Part shown: positions 1 through 8,887 of the stretch, one piece after another
Layout of the letters: each line of letters starts with the position of its first letter
Position numbering within the stretch: the stretch's first letter is position 1
NCBI GenBank assembly: GCA_027382625.1
Contig: JAJKFJ010024975.1
Coordinates: forward strand, 1 to 10,903
DNA: 10,903 bases
Direction of reading: 5' to 3'
Source of the DNA: Tetmemena sp. SeJ-2015
Lineage: Eukaryota; Ciliophora; Spirotrichea; Sporadotrichida; Oxytrichidae
Program-made: the position numbers and the translations under genes
The notes under the pieces: model-generated
What the model was told of the DNA's origin: nothing
The model's input: only the letters and a program-made list of their open reading frames with translations
Databases searched by the model: none

Positions 1-978
1 TTGTCATAATCAAATTTCTTCTCGCTTTTAAAAGACTTGAGTTTGTTCTTCTTGAAGTTATTCTTTACTGCTGAAAAAATTATCTCAATAGGATTCCACT
101 CAGGGCTGTAAGGAGGAATGAAGATGAATGAAATATCGTTTTATTGGCAGTAGTCCCTTACCTTTCGGCCATGATGCACTCTCAAGTTGTCAAGAACGAT
201 GGCTAACTTCTGCCCATGATTCTCACCAAGTAAATACTCTAGAAAGTCCATCAATGATTCTTAGTTTATTGAGTAATCGCGAGTCAGCCAGAACAAATAA
301 GGGTTTTTGTCAGTGATAGCAGCAACCACTGCTTTGGTAGTCTAGGGAGTGGAAACAATCTATCTCTAAATGTTTTATCCCTTCGTGCAATACTCTCTCT
401 TCTGATTCGTGGCATAGCTGAAGATAACTTCATCTAAAAAGAGAACCTTTCTCTTCTCTTGTATTGCTTCATTAAATTTTTGAGCCATTTCTGTTATACA
501 ATTTTGGAGCCTAGCCTCAGAGATTCCTAAGCGATTTTTCTTTGCTACAATCTCTTTTCATTTGATTCCATGAGCCTTGTAGATTCTCCATAGTGCACTA
601 ACAGATAGCCTTTTGTCTGGAAACTAGCGATGAAAGATAACCACTCGCTGTGCTAGGGTCAATCCGGCCATCTTCCTTAGCGTATCCTCACTTTTGAGGA
701 AGCCAACTTCCTCTCTGGAAAGCCTCATCTGCCTGAGGCTCTTATTCACCTAAAGAAAGTTATGAAATTACAAATCGAATTCAAGGTCAATGATCACTTA
801 CCTCAAGTCTCTGCTTAGGACTTTTTAGAATCTGTTTTACTCTATACATGCTGAGCTTAGTAGCATCAACTATTTTTCTTAAGGGTAGAAAGTTAAAGCA
901 TGGTCCTCTGGTGTTCGAGCTGCTGCCGCCGTACCTTGCAAGCACTATGACTTGCTCTAGCAGGTCTTGCGCTTCCAT
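1..978 (-). CDS. Tc1/mariner-IS630-type DD34E transposase, 3' end cut by left edge
   Basis: This is a cut-and-paste DNA transposase expected to act on element ends in the nucleus. Translation starts at the ATG at 978-976. Exon 1 (978-802, 59 codons) joins exon 2 (749 to beyond 1) after a 52-nt intron. Two helix-turn-helix regions lie near residues 30-52 (LPLRKIVDATKLSMYRVKQI) and 80-122. The catalytic triad is visible: D165 (FLDEVIFS), D246 (IVLDNLRVHH) and E281 (IPPYSPEWNPIE), with 34 residues between the last two, which is the Tc1 DD34E spacing. In-frame TAA/TAG codons read as Gln, for example KGQNIQRQ. One in-frame TGA at 560-558 (codon 123, context GIK-KEI) fits Trp. There is no other lesion across about 308 visible codons. 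The gene diverges from the MT-A70 gene. The family call is firm; activity is not known. Confidence 0.92.
750..801 (-). other. Intron in the left transposase gene (52 nt)
   Basis: On the minus strand this begins GTAAGT and ends TTTAG. It falls after codon 59 in phase 0. Without splicing the frame meets a TGA at 789-787; with splicing the second helix-turn-helix and all three catalytic residues follow in one frame. Confidence 0.85.
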
Positions 979-1161
979 TTGATATTAATTTATGGCTGTT
1001 TCAAATAATAATTATGAAGAAATTAATTTAAACTATTTAAAAGAGATGAAATAGGATGTTTTTAACTTTAAAAAAGAGATGATTTTGGATATTCTAATTT
1101 ATCAGTGAGACTTATAACCAACATAACTAAGTTAAAATTATTATAAAGTAAAGTATCAGCA
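979..1161. promoter_or_regulatory. Divergent spacer between transposase and MT-A70 gene
   Basis: This 183-bp AT-rich spacer lies between two start codons that point away from each other, so it must hold the 5' ends and probably the promoters of both genes. It contains a short imperfect direct repeat (1036-1049 and 1067-1082). No reading frame in it looks coding. Confidence 0.55.
1036..1082 (+). repeat. Short direct repeat TTTAAAAGAGATGA
   Basis: TTTAAAAGAGATGA at 1036-1049 recurs as TTTAAAAAAGAGATGA at 1067-1082, with two extra A residues. The copies lie 31 bp apart in the divergent spacer. A binding-site role is possible but unproven; in AT-rich DNA chance remains a real explanation. Confidence 0.4.
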
Positions 1162-2073
1162 ATGGAAATGACCAACTAGACCTAATAAAATAGCAACAAG
1201 AATAAAAGAGTAGCTCACTCTAAAATAGACTGTGTTCACTGCAACAAGCCTTACTCGCCTTCCTACATGGTGAAACATGTAAAAATTGAACATCAAAAAG
1301 AGGTGCTCGAAGATGAATCCTAAAGAAAGAAGAAGTATGAGTGCTACTGTGGTTCCAAATTCTCAATAAAGACCAACTTCTATCACCATCGCAGTCATCG
1401 TTGTCAGTTCTACACAGTGTTTTTACAGATGAAGGATTTCTTAAAGATTGGCTACACTATTGAAGATCAGGAACAGAAAAGAATTCCTGGGATTTCCTTC
1501 AACGTGGACGTGACCAATCAATAGTTTTGGAGAGACCTCAGAAAATGGCAGCTTAAAAGAGGTGAACTGTTCCGAGTGATCATTATGGATCCCCCATGGA
1601 AGAGGACTGGCTTTAACTTTAACTATCCAACGCTTAGTGATGAAAAGATCAGGTAAATTGCTATTCAACTTGTTCAAGAAAAAGGCTTTCTGTTCCTCTG
1701 GGTGACAAATGGAAAAATTCAGGAGGGAATACAAACAATGAAACTGTGGGGGTATAAACTAGTGGAAGAAATTGTATGGGAAAAACTCAAAAGTGATGGA
1801 GAAGAGTTGCGCAGAATTGGATATGTGCTTCTCCATAGCCATGAGACATGCTTGGTAGGATTTAAAGGAACAGATTAAGAAATGAGAGCGATGACTAAAA
1901 TGAGGATGGGAAGCAACACAATAAGAGAGGCTCCTAGATAAACCTCGCAGAAACCACAAGCTCTGTACGACCTCATCGAAAAGATAATCCCAGGGGGCTT
2001 CAGATTCGAGGTGTTTGGGAGAAAGCACAATAACTAAGATGGCTATGTGATCGCAGGTAACTAAGTTGATTGA
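1162..2073 (+). CDS. C2H2 zinc-finger MT-A70 adenine-N6 methyltransferase
   Basis: The 303-residue protein is uninterrupted once TAA/TAG are read as Gln, and ends at TGA 2071-2073. The start is the first in-frame ATG of the frame. Two zinc-finger-like motifs come first: C24, C27, H39, H44, then C61, C63, H75/H76, H79. The MT-A70 domain fills roughly residues 115-300. It has the catalytic DPPW at 143-146, a FLFLWV strand, the HSHETCLVGFKG segment, and a C-terminal GRKHNNQDGYVIAGNQ that matches the GRxHN...GNQ end of METTL3/MTA70 relatives. The family transfers methyl from S-adenosylmethionine to the N6 of adenine in RNA or DNA. All six tryptophans are TGG, and the gene shows no damage, which suggests recent selection. 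The added fingers suggest a nucleic-acid-targeted enzyme. Its partner is a divergent transposase 183 bp away, so it may be transposon cargo. DNA or RNA as substrate cannot be decided from sequence. Confidence 0.93.
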
Positions 2074-2720
2074 TTAATAAGTTTAATAATTCTCGATTTT
2101 CAAACAAAATATTCAGAATCTATAAAAAAAAGATTTTAAAAGTAAGAAAAATGTTCACTCATTTTTAAATTTCAAACTGCCTATGAAAATTGAAAGTAAT
2201 ACATATTTACTTGGATATCCTTGAAACATTATGTAGAATAAATTTCAAAGGATTTTAATGATTCGAAATAAGACTTGCTAAATATTTGATAGCTGATGGA
2301 CTTACATCAATGAGTATTAAAATCTTGTTTAACCTCAAAATATTATAATTTTATGAGACAGGAATTTTATCCTTTCAAATATAGAAACATTATATGAATC
2401 TAAACAAAATTCACAACATTATCATCCCTGCTTTCGCACTTGAAGTTTTTAACTTTTACCTTGATTTGCTCTTAGAAATAACAAAAGATTTTTAAACTAA
2501 TTGTTCTTAATAATTAATGTATTGTAAATTAATTTAGCTCAAATAAAATAGAAAAGATGTAATATTTAAAATTTCTAAATCTATATTTTAGACTTGTGAA
2601 ATGATATAAAATTCGAAACTTATTTTATAAATGTAAAAATGTTTGAAATGTTTAAAATAATAAAATGAGCAACTTTAAGAAATTTATTCAATCTGATATT
2701 GTGTAATGTATAAGACTTGA
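2074..2720. other. Non-coding AT-rich gap between convergent genes
   Basis: This 647-bp stretch lies between the stop codons of the MT-A70 gene (plus) and the second transposase (minus). It should hold both 3' untranslated regions and possibly an element boundary. I saw no coding frame, no RNA gene and no clear inverted repeat; it is visibly more AT-rich than the flanking genes. Confidence 0.6.
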
Positions 2721-4341
2721 TCAGATTGGAAATTTGCTCCCATGCTTTAATGCGAATTTTAAAGCATATTAAAATGCTCCTTTAACCCAGTTAAAGTCTA
2801 ATTGTGAAATTTCTTTTCCAATTTTTGACAAACGTTCCTTGGACCTATAATAAATTAATGAGAATTAATTTTTCAAATCACCTCATTTAAGCACCTTCTC
2901 CAAAATCAAAATTTGAGTTGCTCTTTACGTATGAGAAAAATTTTTCTATAGGAGCGAGGTCAAACTAGTAAGGCCCTAAATAAAACATAGGGAGCCGAAG
3001 TGTGGCCAATCTATTCTTAACATATGTACTTTTATGGTAAGTTGCGTTATCTACCATAAATACATATTTTTATCTCCAATTTTTATCTTTAAATTGAAGT
3101 TGAACTGCTAATTGAAGAAGGAAATTTATAAAGCAGAAACTATTATTTTTACCCTCATTAACTTGAAAGAAAACCTCACCTTGAGAGCTCACTCCTGCAA
3201 TTATATTTATCTTGCTTAATCATTTTGCCTTTGAGTAAAATGCTTGGGTACACTTCTTACTCCATCCTAACTTAAGATTGTGAGTGTATTATATACTGCT
3301 CTCATCAATATTTATAATACAAATTTGCTGTCTAAGTAAATCGACATATTTATGAGCAGCAAGAGCTCTATAGTGAATAGATTTGGGGTTATTAGCTCTC
3401 TCACTCAAGAAGTATAGCTTCTTATATGAATAGCCCAAGTCTTATTTTAGAATCGATCTAATAAGCGAGACAGAGCATTATGTTGAAAACTTATCTTTAA
3501 GTCTTAATCTTAACTATTTCAGCGAAAACTTCTCTTCGCTTTGCTGAATCAATTATTTTAAATATTCCTGGATTCACTTTCTCCGTGCTTCTTTATTCTT
3601 TTTAGTCAATAATTCGAACTTTAAGCTATCATTATGTTTAATATTCAAAATTTTCCCAATCATGTAGTAAGAAATATTCAATTGTGACTAAACAGTTTTC
3701 TTTGAGCATCCTTACCCAAGAAGAGTATATACTTTCTATCTGAGGTCGTTCAGTTTAGTTTCAGCTCTGATTATTTTTGGACTCTTTTGATTATTATCAA
3801 ACTTTTGAAAGAATAATTTCTTGCATGAGTTTTACTCTTACACCAGAAGGATTTGTTATTAATCGATAATAACTTGAGTAGATGACGCTATGTGGCTTTA
3901 AATTTGATTTTCTAGTTCCTCATTTGAAAATTCCAAGTTTTATTCCTAGATTTGATTTGATAGGTATAACCAGCATGCTTTGTTCAAAAACTCTCAATAT
4001 TTATTTTCTTCTTCATCATTAGAAAGATCTGAATTTTCAAAAAATTCCTGCTTCTATAAGTAAGGATCATAAGTAAAATAGTCTCGATTATTTTAATCCT
4101 CTCTCGCTTGCAGCTCTCTCTCAAGTTTGTTTATCTAATCAACAGTCAAATTTTAAACTTTGACATCTTTTAAATTTTATGCCTATAAGTTAATGAGATC
4201 TGTGCATTTATATCTGAGTTAAATCCGGAGAGCATTTTTATTTTCTCTATTTTAAACTTCGCTTTAAAGCTCGTCAATCCCTTAGCCTTCATTATTTTAT
4301 TTTTCAACATCGAAATACCCTCGAATATCAGATTACCTCAT
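2721..4341 (-). CDS. Second DD34E transposase, ciliate TBE-like type
   Basis: This encodes a 527-residue DDE transposase, longer than usual for Tc1 relatives because about 190 Gln/Glu/Asn-rich residues precede the DNA-binding region. Exon 1 is 4341-2882 and exon 2 is 2844-2721, ending at TGA 2723-2721. A helix-turn-helix lies near residues 201-235 (TLLGQGCSKKTVQSQLNIS). The catalytic residues are D346 (INIDES), D431 (FMVDNATYHKS) and E466 (LGPYQFDLAPIEKFFSYVK), giving DD34E spacing. It is not a copy of the left transposase: the residues around D and E differ throughout. Three in-frame TGA codons (3996-3994, 3576-3574, 3222-3220; codons 116, 256, 374) fit Trp, while four other Trp use TGG. No frameshift occurs over 1.6 kb. 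It diverges from the accessory gene at 4552, a pairing that recalls the 42-kDa and 22-kDa genes of TBE elements (inference). Confidence 0.9.
2845..2881 (-). other. Intron near the 3' end of the second transposase (37 nt)
   Basis: On the minus strand this begins GTGATT and ends TTATAG, splitting an AGG codon. It contains the TGA that would otherwise stop the protein right after GEGAQMR. Splicing adds 41 residues (SKERLSKIGKEISQLDFNWV and on) that look coding and end at a new TGA. Confidence 0.75.
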
Positions 4342-4551
4342 TTTTTTATTCTTTATAATTTTAACTTTATTGCTAAAGTTATTTAATTTTTGCTTGAACG
4401 CTTTTCTCTATATAGAATAGCTTCTTATATAATAGGATTTCAATTTTACTATAATTAATAATAAAATTTACAATAGAGAAGCCACACAATTCTTGCACAC
4501 TCAAATTCATGTAGGTCCATAGGTTTTTTAAAATAAAAAATCATTGTTAGA
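4342..4551. promoter_or_regulatory. Divergent spacer between second transposase and accessory gene
   Basis: This 210-bp AT-rich spacer separates two outward-facing start codons and should contain both promoters. I saw no distinct operator-like repeat in it. Confidence 0.5.
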
Positions 4552-5364
4552 ATGAATAGCAACTTGACTAAGTTAAATGTAAGCTAAGTTTCGGAAAAAA
4601 TCGGCTCAAAAAAAGAGCTGTATGATTTTCTAACCCAAGATTGTAATGCCTATCTCCCTAATATGACTTGCACAAATATATATTTCTTTAAAAGCATTCT
4701 TAATGGAGAAAAAGAAGTAAGATTTATCATCGTTAATAAGCATAGTACCTAAGGAGGAGTGATGTCATAGTTTCTGCTGTTCCTCAAATTGAGGGGCTTG
4801 CAGCAGATGATTTTTTTAGTGTTCGCTAAATCTAAACCTTCAATCCTCAAGTATCTCCCAGACTAATGCGACTGGCTGCATTTGGATAAAAAATGGATAT
4901 GCGATGTACTCCTCTCTCTTATAGAGAAGGAATAAGTGCTATGATTGCTGAAGCAAAATTAAAGAGAAGAGAAAGGCTTGATCAATCTTAAAACCTGATT
5001 TTCCATATGAAGCCGGAGTTCGCTCAAGCTCTCTAAGACTCTATAAACTATAGCGGTAAGCTCTAGCCTCGTAATAAATCTTTTGATAGTGCATAAAGGA
5101 CGGTCTGCTCATTTAATTAAGCAATCGTCTCAAAGAAGGAGAAAAAATGAGGATATAGAAGAAGTGAAAGTTGAGGAAACTTAGCTAAAGAGGAGCAAGC
5201 AAAAATACTTGGAGGAGAATAAAAGGATTCGACAAGAGTTTGAAGGACTTTAAGAATAGCTGGACGAACTAAATTCATACAGAAGCTTATTCTAGCAACT
5301 GCATTCATCAGGAGTCATAGAGAACGATGGCAGAATTGCTAGGCAAAGCGAATAGATGGAGTGA
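4552..5364 (+). CDS. Transposon-associated accessory protein, two introns and two apparent frameshifts
   Basis: The product is about 249 residues: exons 4552-4716, 4746-5055 and 5090-5364 (stop TGA 5362-5364). Recognisable blocks in order are KKELYDFLTQDCNAYLPN, TNIYFFKSILNGEKE, SDVIVSAVPQIEGL, KYLPDQCDWLHLDKKW, SAMIAEAKLKRRERL, KGRSAHLIKQSSQRRRK and a charged coiled coil to the end. From memory this block order matches a protein found beside DDE transposases in ciliates and other protists, possibly the TBE 22-kDa type; its biochemical role is unknown. Within exon 2 the frame moves +1 at a run of seven T (4811-4817) and returns between about 4921 and 4940, so the raw frame is broken but the net length is preserved. 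The shifts could be assembly errors, decay or programmed shifting. No in-frame TGA occurs in the reconstructed path. Confidence 0.75.
4717..4745 (+). other. Intron 1 of the accessory gene (29 nt)
   Basis: It begins GTAAGA and ends CATAG, directly after the codon for the last E of NGEKE. Removing 29 nt moves the reading frame exactly into the one that encodes SDVIVSAVPQIEGL. The very small size is unusual outside ciliates. Confidence 0.75.
5056..5089 (+). other. Intron 2 of the accessory gene (34 nt)
   Basis: It begins GTAAGC and ends GATAG, splitting a GTG codon (G at 5055, TG at 5090-5091). Removal joins the frame of ALQDSINYS to that of HKGRSAHLIKQSSQRRRK, which continues to the stop. Confidence 0.75.
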
Positions 5365-5465
5365 GAAGGATAAAACTTAATCGAGATTTTGAGAGATGCT
5401 AGATTTAATTACTTTAATAACAAACTTTAATTTAAAGTTTATTTAAAGCTTCCTAAACTAATCAG

Positions 5466-8400
5466 TCATTGGAAATGCTTCATCCCTCTAAGACGCGTTC
5501 TTCTAGGTCTTGAATTTAAACTTTAGTTGAGATAACCTCCCCTTTTTGTACCTCTTATGCTCTAAGGACTCTCTTAATTTAACTCCTTGCCTCCTTCAGC
5601 TGATTATTATGAATGAAGTAAATTAGGGTCCTGATTTTCATTATTTTAAGAAGCTTTCTTAGTGAGCGATAACTTTTTGCAAGACTTCGCTTGCTTCTAG
5701 ACCTGTTTGACAACTCTCTTCTTACTTGTTTGATTTTTAGAAATGACTTCTTCTCTGCCTATAGTTTCTTTATTATCATCAACTTAAACACTCATCATGT
5801 TGCAATCAGCAGCTTCGCCATATTCTATTGATTTTATGCCTTCCTGATCAGATTATAACGATTCGTTAGCCTCTAGATGGATATGAGATTGTTCCTTACA
5901 TTCCATAAATATTTAAGGGATCATCGACTCTGATTTGTAGTGAGCAGAACTGTGATCTAGACTTTTAAGCATCCTATCCTCTTAGTCGCCTTCTGCTTCA
6001 TATTTTTTTATGCTCAGCATATTCTCCAACTTCTTTGCGCTCTCTCTTTTTGCAACAAAATCAATTGAACTTTTTACTCCAGTCTCCTAACTCTCTTCTG
6101 AAGAATCAATTTTTGACTCCTCCTCTCATTTATCTTATTCGATAGAAGCTAGCATACCCTAGAGGCTTGATAACTTTTAATGACATTAGTCTTCCATTAA
6201 ATGCCAATATAAATCTCTCTCTTGCTCGAAGGATAGCTTAGAGGATGGTTTGTAAATTATTTGATAGAACTGCCCTCGCTTCTGAAGTCTTCCAACTCTA
6301 CCAATTATTTATGTAAAAGATCTTTCAGAGAATAAATCTGCCACTATCAAATACAGTCCTCCGTTCAACTCAATATTATAGTCCGATTTTAGATCAGTTC
6401 CTCTTCCTTATTACTCACTCAATAAAAATATCCCATATTAGTTTAATTGATTCTTTTAAATGAACTACTTTTCTATTTGAGCTTCTACCTTCGCACCCTT
6501 CATAGCTCTTAATGAAAAAAAAGGGAATCCACTTTACTTTTTGAAATTAGATTCCAAAATTGAGTAAGATGAGGAAGCTACAATAACAACTGGACTTAGA
6601 TAGATCTATGCAGCACATATTTCCTGTACTTTTTTGAAGAAATCTTATTAATTGGTACTCACTATTAATCCACCCATGTTTTGTTTCTTGTCTCCGAGGA
6701 GACAGTTAATATTTGGGAATTTGATTTCTTCACTTAAAAATGCCAAGTTGAGACAAGCTTTCTCTTTCTCATTAAGAATTGATCCAGTAAAGCCTATGCA
6801 TCCTTGAGAGAGTTTCAAAAAATCTATTGACGCTTTCATTGAAAGAGGACTGCCTTCAAACAAAATCCAATCAAACTCATCTATAATACATTTCGAAGTT
6901 TTCCAAACTTAAACAAAGTTTTAGTCATTCTTACTAAAGTCCAAGAACTTTTCAGTTAAATAATATATTCCAGACTAATTTGAGAGTTAGTTAACGTTCA
7001 CCTCTAGTCCAAGCTTCCTAATATGAGGACCAAAGTTCTTCTCATCCCTTAAAATTAAATGATCATTCTTTCCTAAGATTATTACTGGAATCTTATGTGT
7101 TTTTGCTAGTATTATTGCAAGAGAAGTGCACAAAACTGTCTTACCATTTCCAATTCCAAAATTTAGAAACACATCCTTTTTGCTCGATTTCATTATAACA
7201 TTGAGGCAAAAAAGTTATAGACTAAGTAGTTCAAAGCCAAGTGACTTTTAGAATTCCTCGAGTTCTTTAATTTAATTAAATGCTTCTGATTTCTCTGAAT
7301 ATTGTATTAAATCCTCACTAAGAGTATTTTTATTCAAAATCTTGAACTCCGAAACTAACTTTTAAAGATCTTTTTCTTTCAAATCATCAACCTTTTTAGG
7401 TAAAGCTCTTAATTGATTCAATTTGGTGAAGTCTGCTCTTAAACAGTCATCCATTATGTCTTTGAAGCTTTTAAAACCTTTCTCGTGACTCAAATGTGTA
7501 AAATCCTCTGCCAATTAACATATACTATCTAACCTGCCGATCCAAATTGGATTACGATTTTTAATTTCTTGAGAGATTTTATGAAGTAAATTAGAAAAGT
7601 CCTCTTATTCAATAAAGTCCCACTTTTAAACGAAAATTTAGTTCATTTTATTGATAAAGCAATCTAATTGGCTGTAAGTGCTGGCCAAGGAAAGCGCGCT
7701 AATTTATATAAAATCGCCAACAAGTGCTATAGGAATGTCTCTAACTAATCTTAACCCTTAATCTTCTTTGATTAGTTGAATAAAAGGTCAATTTAAAATC
7801 ATGAGTGTATTCGGAAGTAATCTGAATACTTAGTTATCAATTTTGAAATGATAGAAAGTAGGCATCATAAGTTAAACTATTCCAATGTTCCCTCTGTCCA
7901 ATTTTATAAGCTCATCCTAATACTAGGATAAACAATCAGGCTCATTCAGAAATATGTAATTAGCTAGGCCTAAGGCCTGCTCTGAGTTTGGTCTTGTTGC
8001 AAGCAAAATCATAGATGCTTGCAGCAACTGCGGCTCTACTTCAATTATTTCATAATTATAATAGAGCATTGAGACAACAAATAGTTTAGCCTTGATTTAA
8101 AGATTCACTTTGGATTAGAGGTTTAAATCATAGATCATTCTAAACATATTTGTAGAATGAGATTCAGGGCAAGAAAGCTTTAAGTTAGATTAAAAGTCAA
8201 GCAAGCTCTGACTGTTTCTGTTGAAAACTTTTTGAATAAAATCAAATCTCTAAGTTGGAGGCGTTGTCATAAATTCACGCAGGTAATTTGAAGTGATTTC
8301 TGATTATATTTTGGCTCCTAAATTTACTTATTAGCTCATTAGATCTTAGTTTACATCGCTGGGTTTATCAATTTTCTCTTTCTAAAAGAATATTTGGGTT

Positions 8401-8834
8401 CAAATATTTGTTTCTCCATCTATTTTTGATTTTTAAGGACTGAAGCGCTAAGATTTATCAATTGTAGATTTGAGTTTTCGCTTTGTAGCTTAGTTTAAAA
8501 TGAATTTACTAAGGAATCTTGGAATATCAGTTGAGTTTTTAAGTACTTAAAATTCCTCTATTTCTAGCACTTTGCTCAAATCATAATCCATACTAGGCAA
8601 TATAAACTTAGCTTTGTCGATCAGTTCTGGATACAGAGCCCCAGAGTATAAACTCTTTCTTCCTCTTCGTAGAACTGATTACTCATTAGCTTGAGACATT
8701 GACGAGGAGAGGTAGTCCTCTTTATGCTCCTCTACTATTTTATCATCTATCTATACTGTTGCTTAAAAATCTGATTTCATTGCTTCAGATTCCTTTTGAA
8801 GGGCGGCTGAATTATTTTCTTGCAGTGATTACAT
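5466..8834 (-). CDS. SecA-like DEAD helicase-core ATPase lacking the preprotein-binding insert
   Basis: The protein has about 1122 residues, with the start set at the first ATG (8834-8832) after an upstream in-frame TGA; ATGs at 8780 and 8699 are alternatives. A poorly recognised N-terminal region of about 540 residues comes first. The SecA-like motor follows: Walker A GIGNGKT ending at T566, then VIILGKNDHLILRDEKNFGP matching the SecA motif Ia block, Walker B CIIDEFDW (D652, E653), FTGS, QQGRGTDLK (G810), GGLYLIVADLFSERSFTQII and GRVGR (845-849). Only about 158 residues separate Walker B from GRGTD, against roughly 300 in bacterial SecA, so the preprotein cross-linking domain seems absent; a secretion role is unlikely. 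A polar, probably disordered tail fills about residues 860-1122. In-frame TGA at 8402-8400, 7790-7788 and 6128-6126 (codons 145, 349, 903) fits Trp; five Trp use TGG. It converges on the accessory gene with a 101-bp gap. Function unknown. Confidence 0.88.
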
Positions 8835-8887
8835 TAAGTTTCTAAAAATATTTAAATTATAATTTGAATTTGGCGGCAACTTATTAA

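Noticed and set aside
128..316. Plus-strand open frame of 62 codons
   Set aside because: It is antisense to the catalytic region of the left transposase.
1441..2028. Two minus-strand open frames (1734-1441 and 2028-1759)
   Set aside because: They lie antisense to the MT-A70 gene and show no motif; they are open only as shadows of that gene.
4821..4851. A 31-nt GT...AG intron as an alternative to the T-run frameshift
   Set aside because: It would restore frame, but it removes FAKSKPSILK, which reads as part of the conserved block before YLPD; it remains a weaker alternative.
4906..4924. A 19-nt GT...AG intron to explain the second frame change in the accessory gene
   Set aside because: Removing it leads into the third frame, which hits TGA at once and does not reach SAMIAEAKLK.
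5117..5308. Minus-strand open frame of 63 codons
   Set aside because: It is antisense to the coiled-coil tail of the accessory gene and has no independent support.
5466..8834. Bacterial contamination as the source of the SecA-like gene
   Set aside because: The frame needs dozens of TAA/TAG codons read as Gln, including next to GRGTD and GRVGR, and base composition matches the neighbours.
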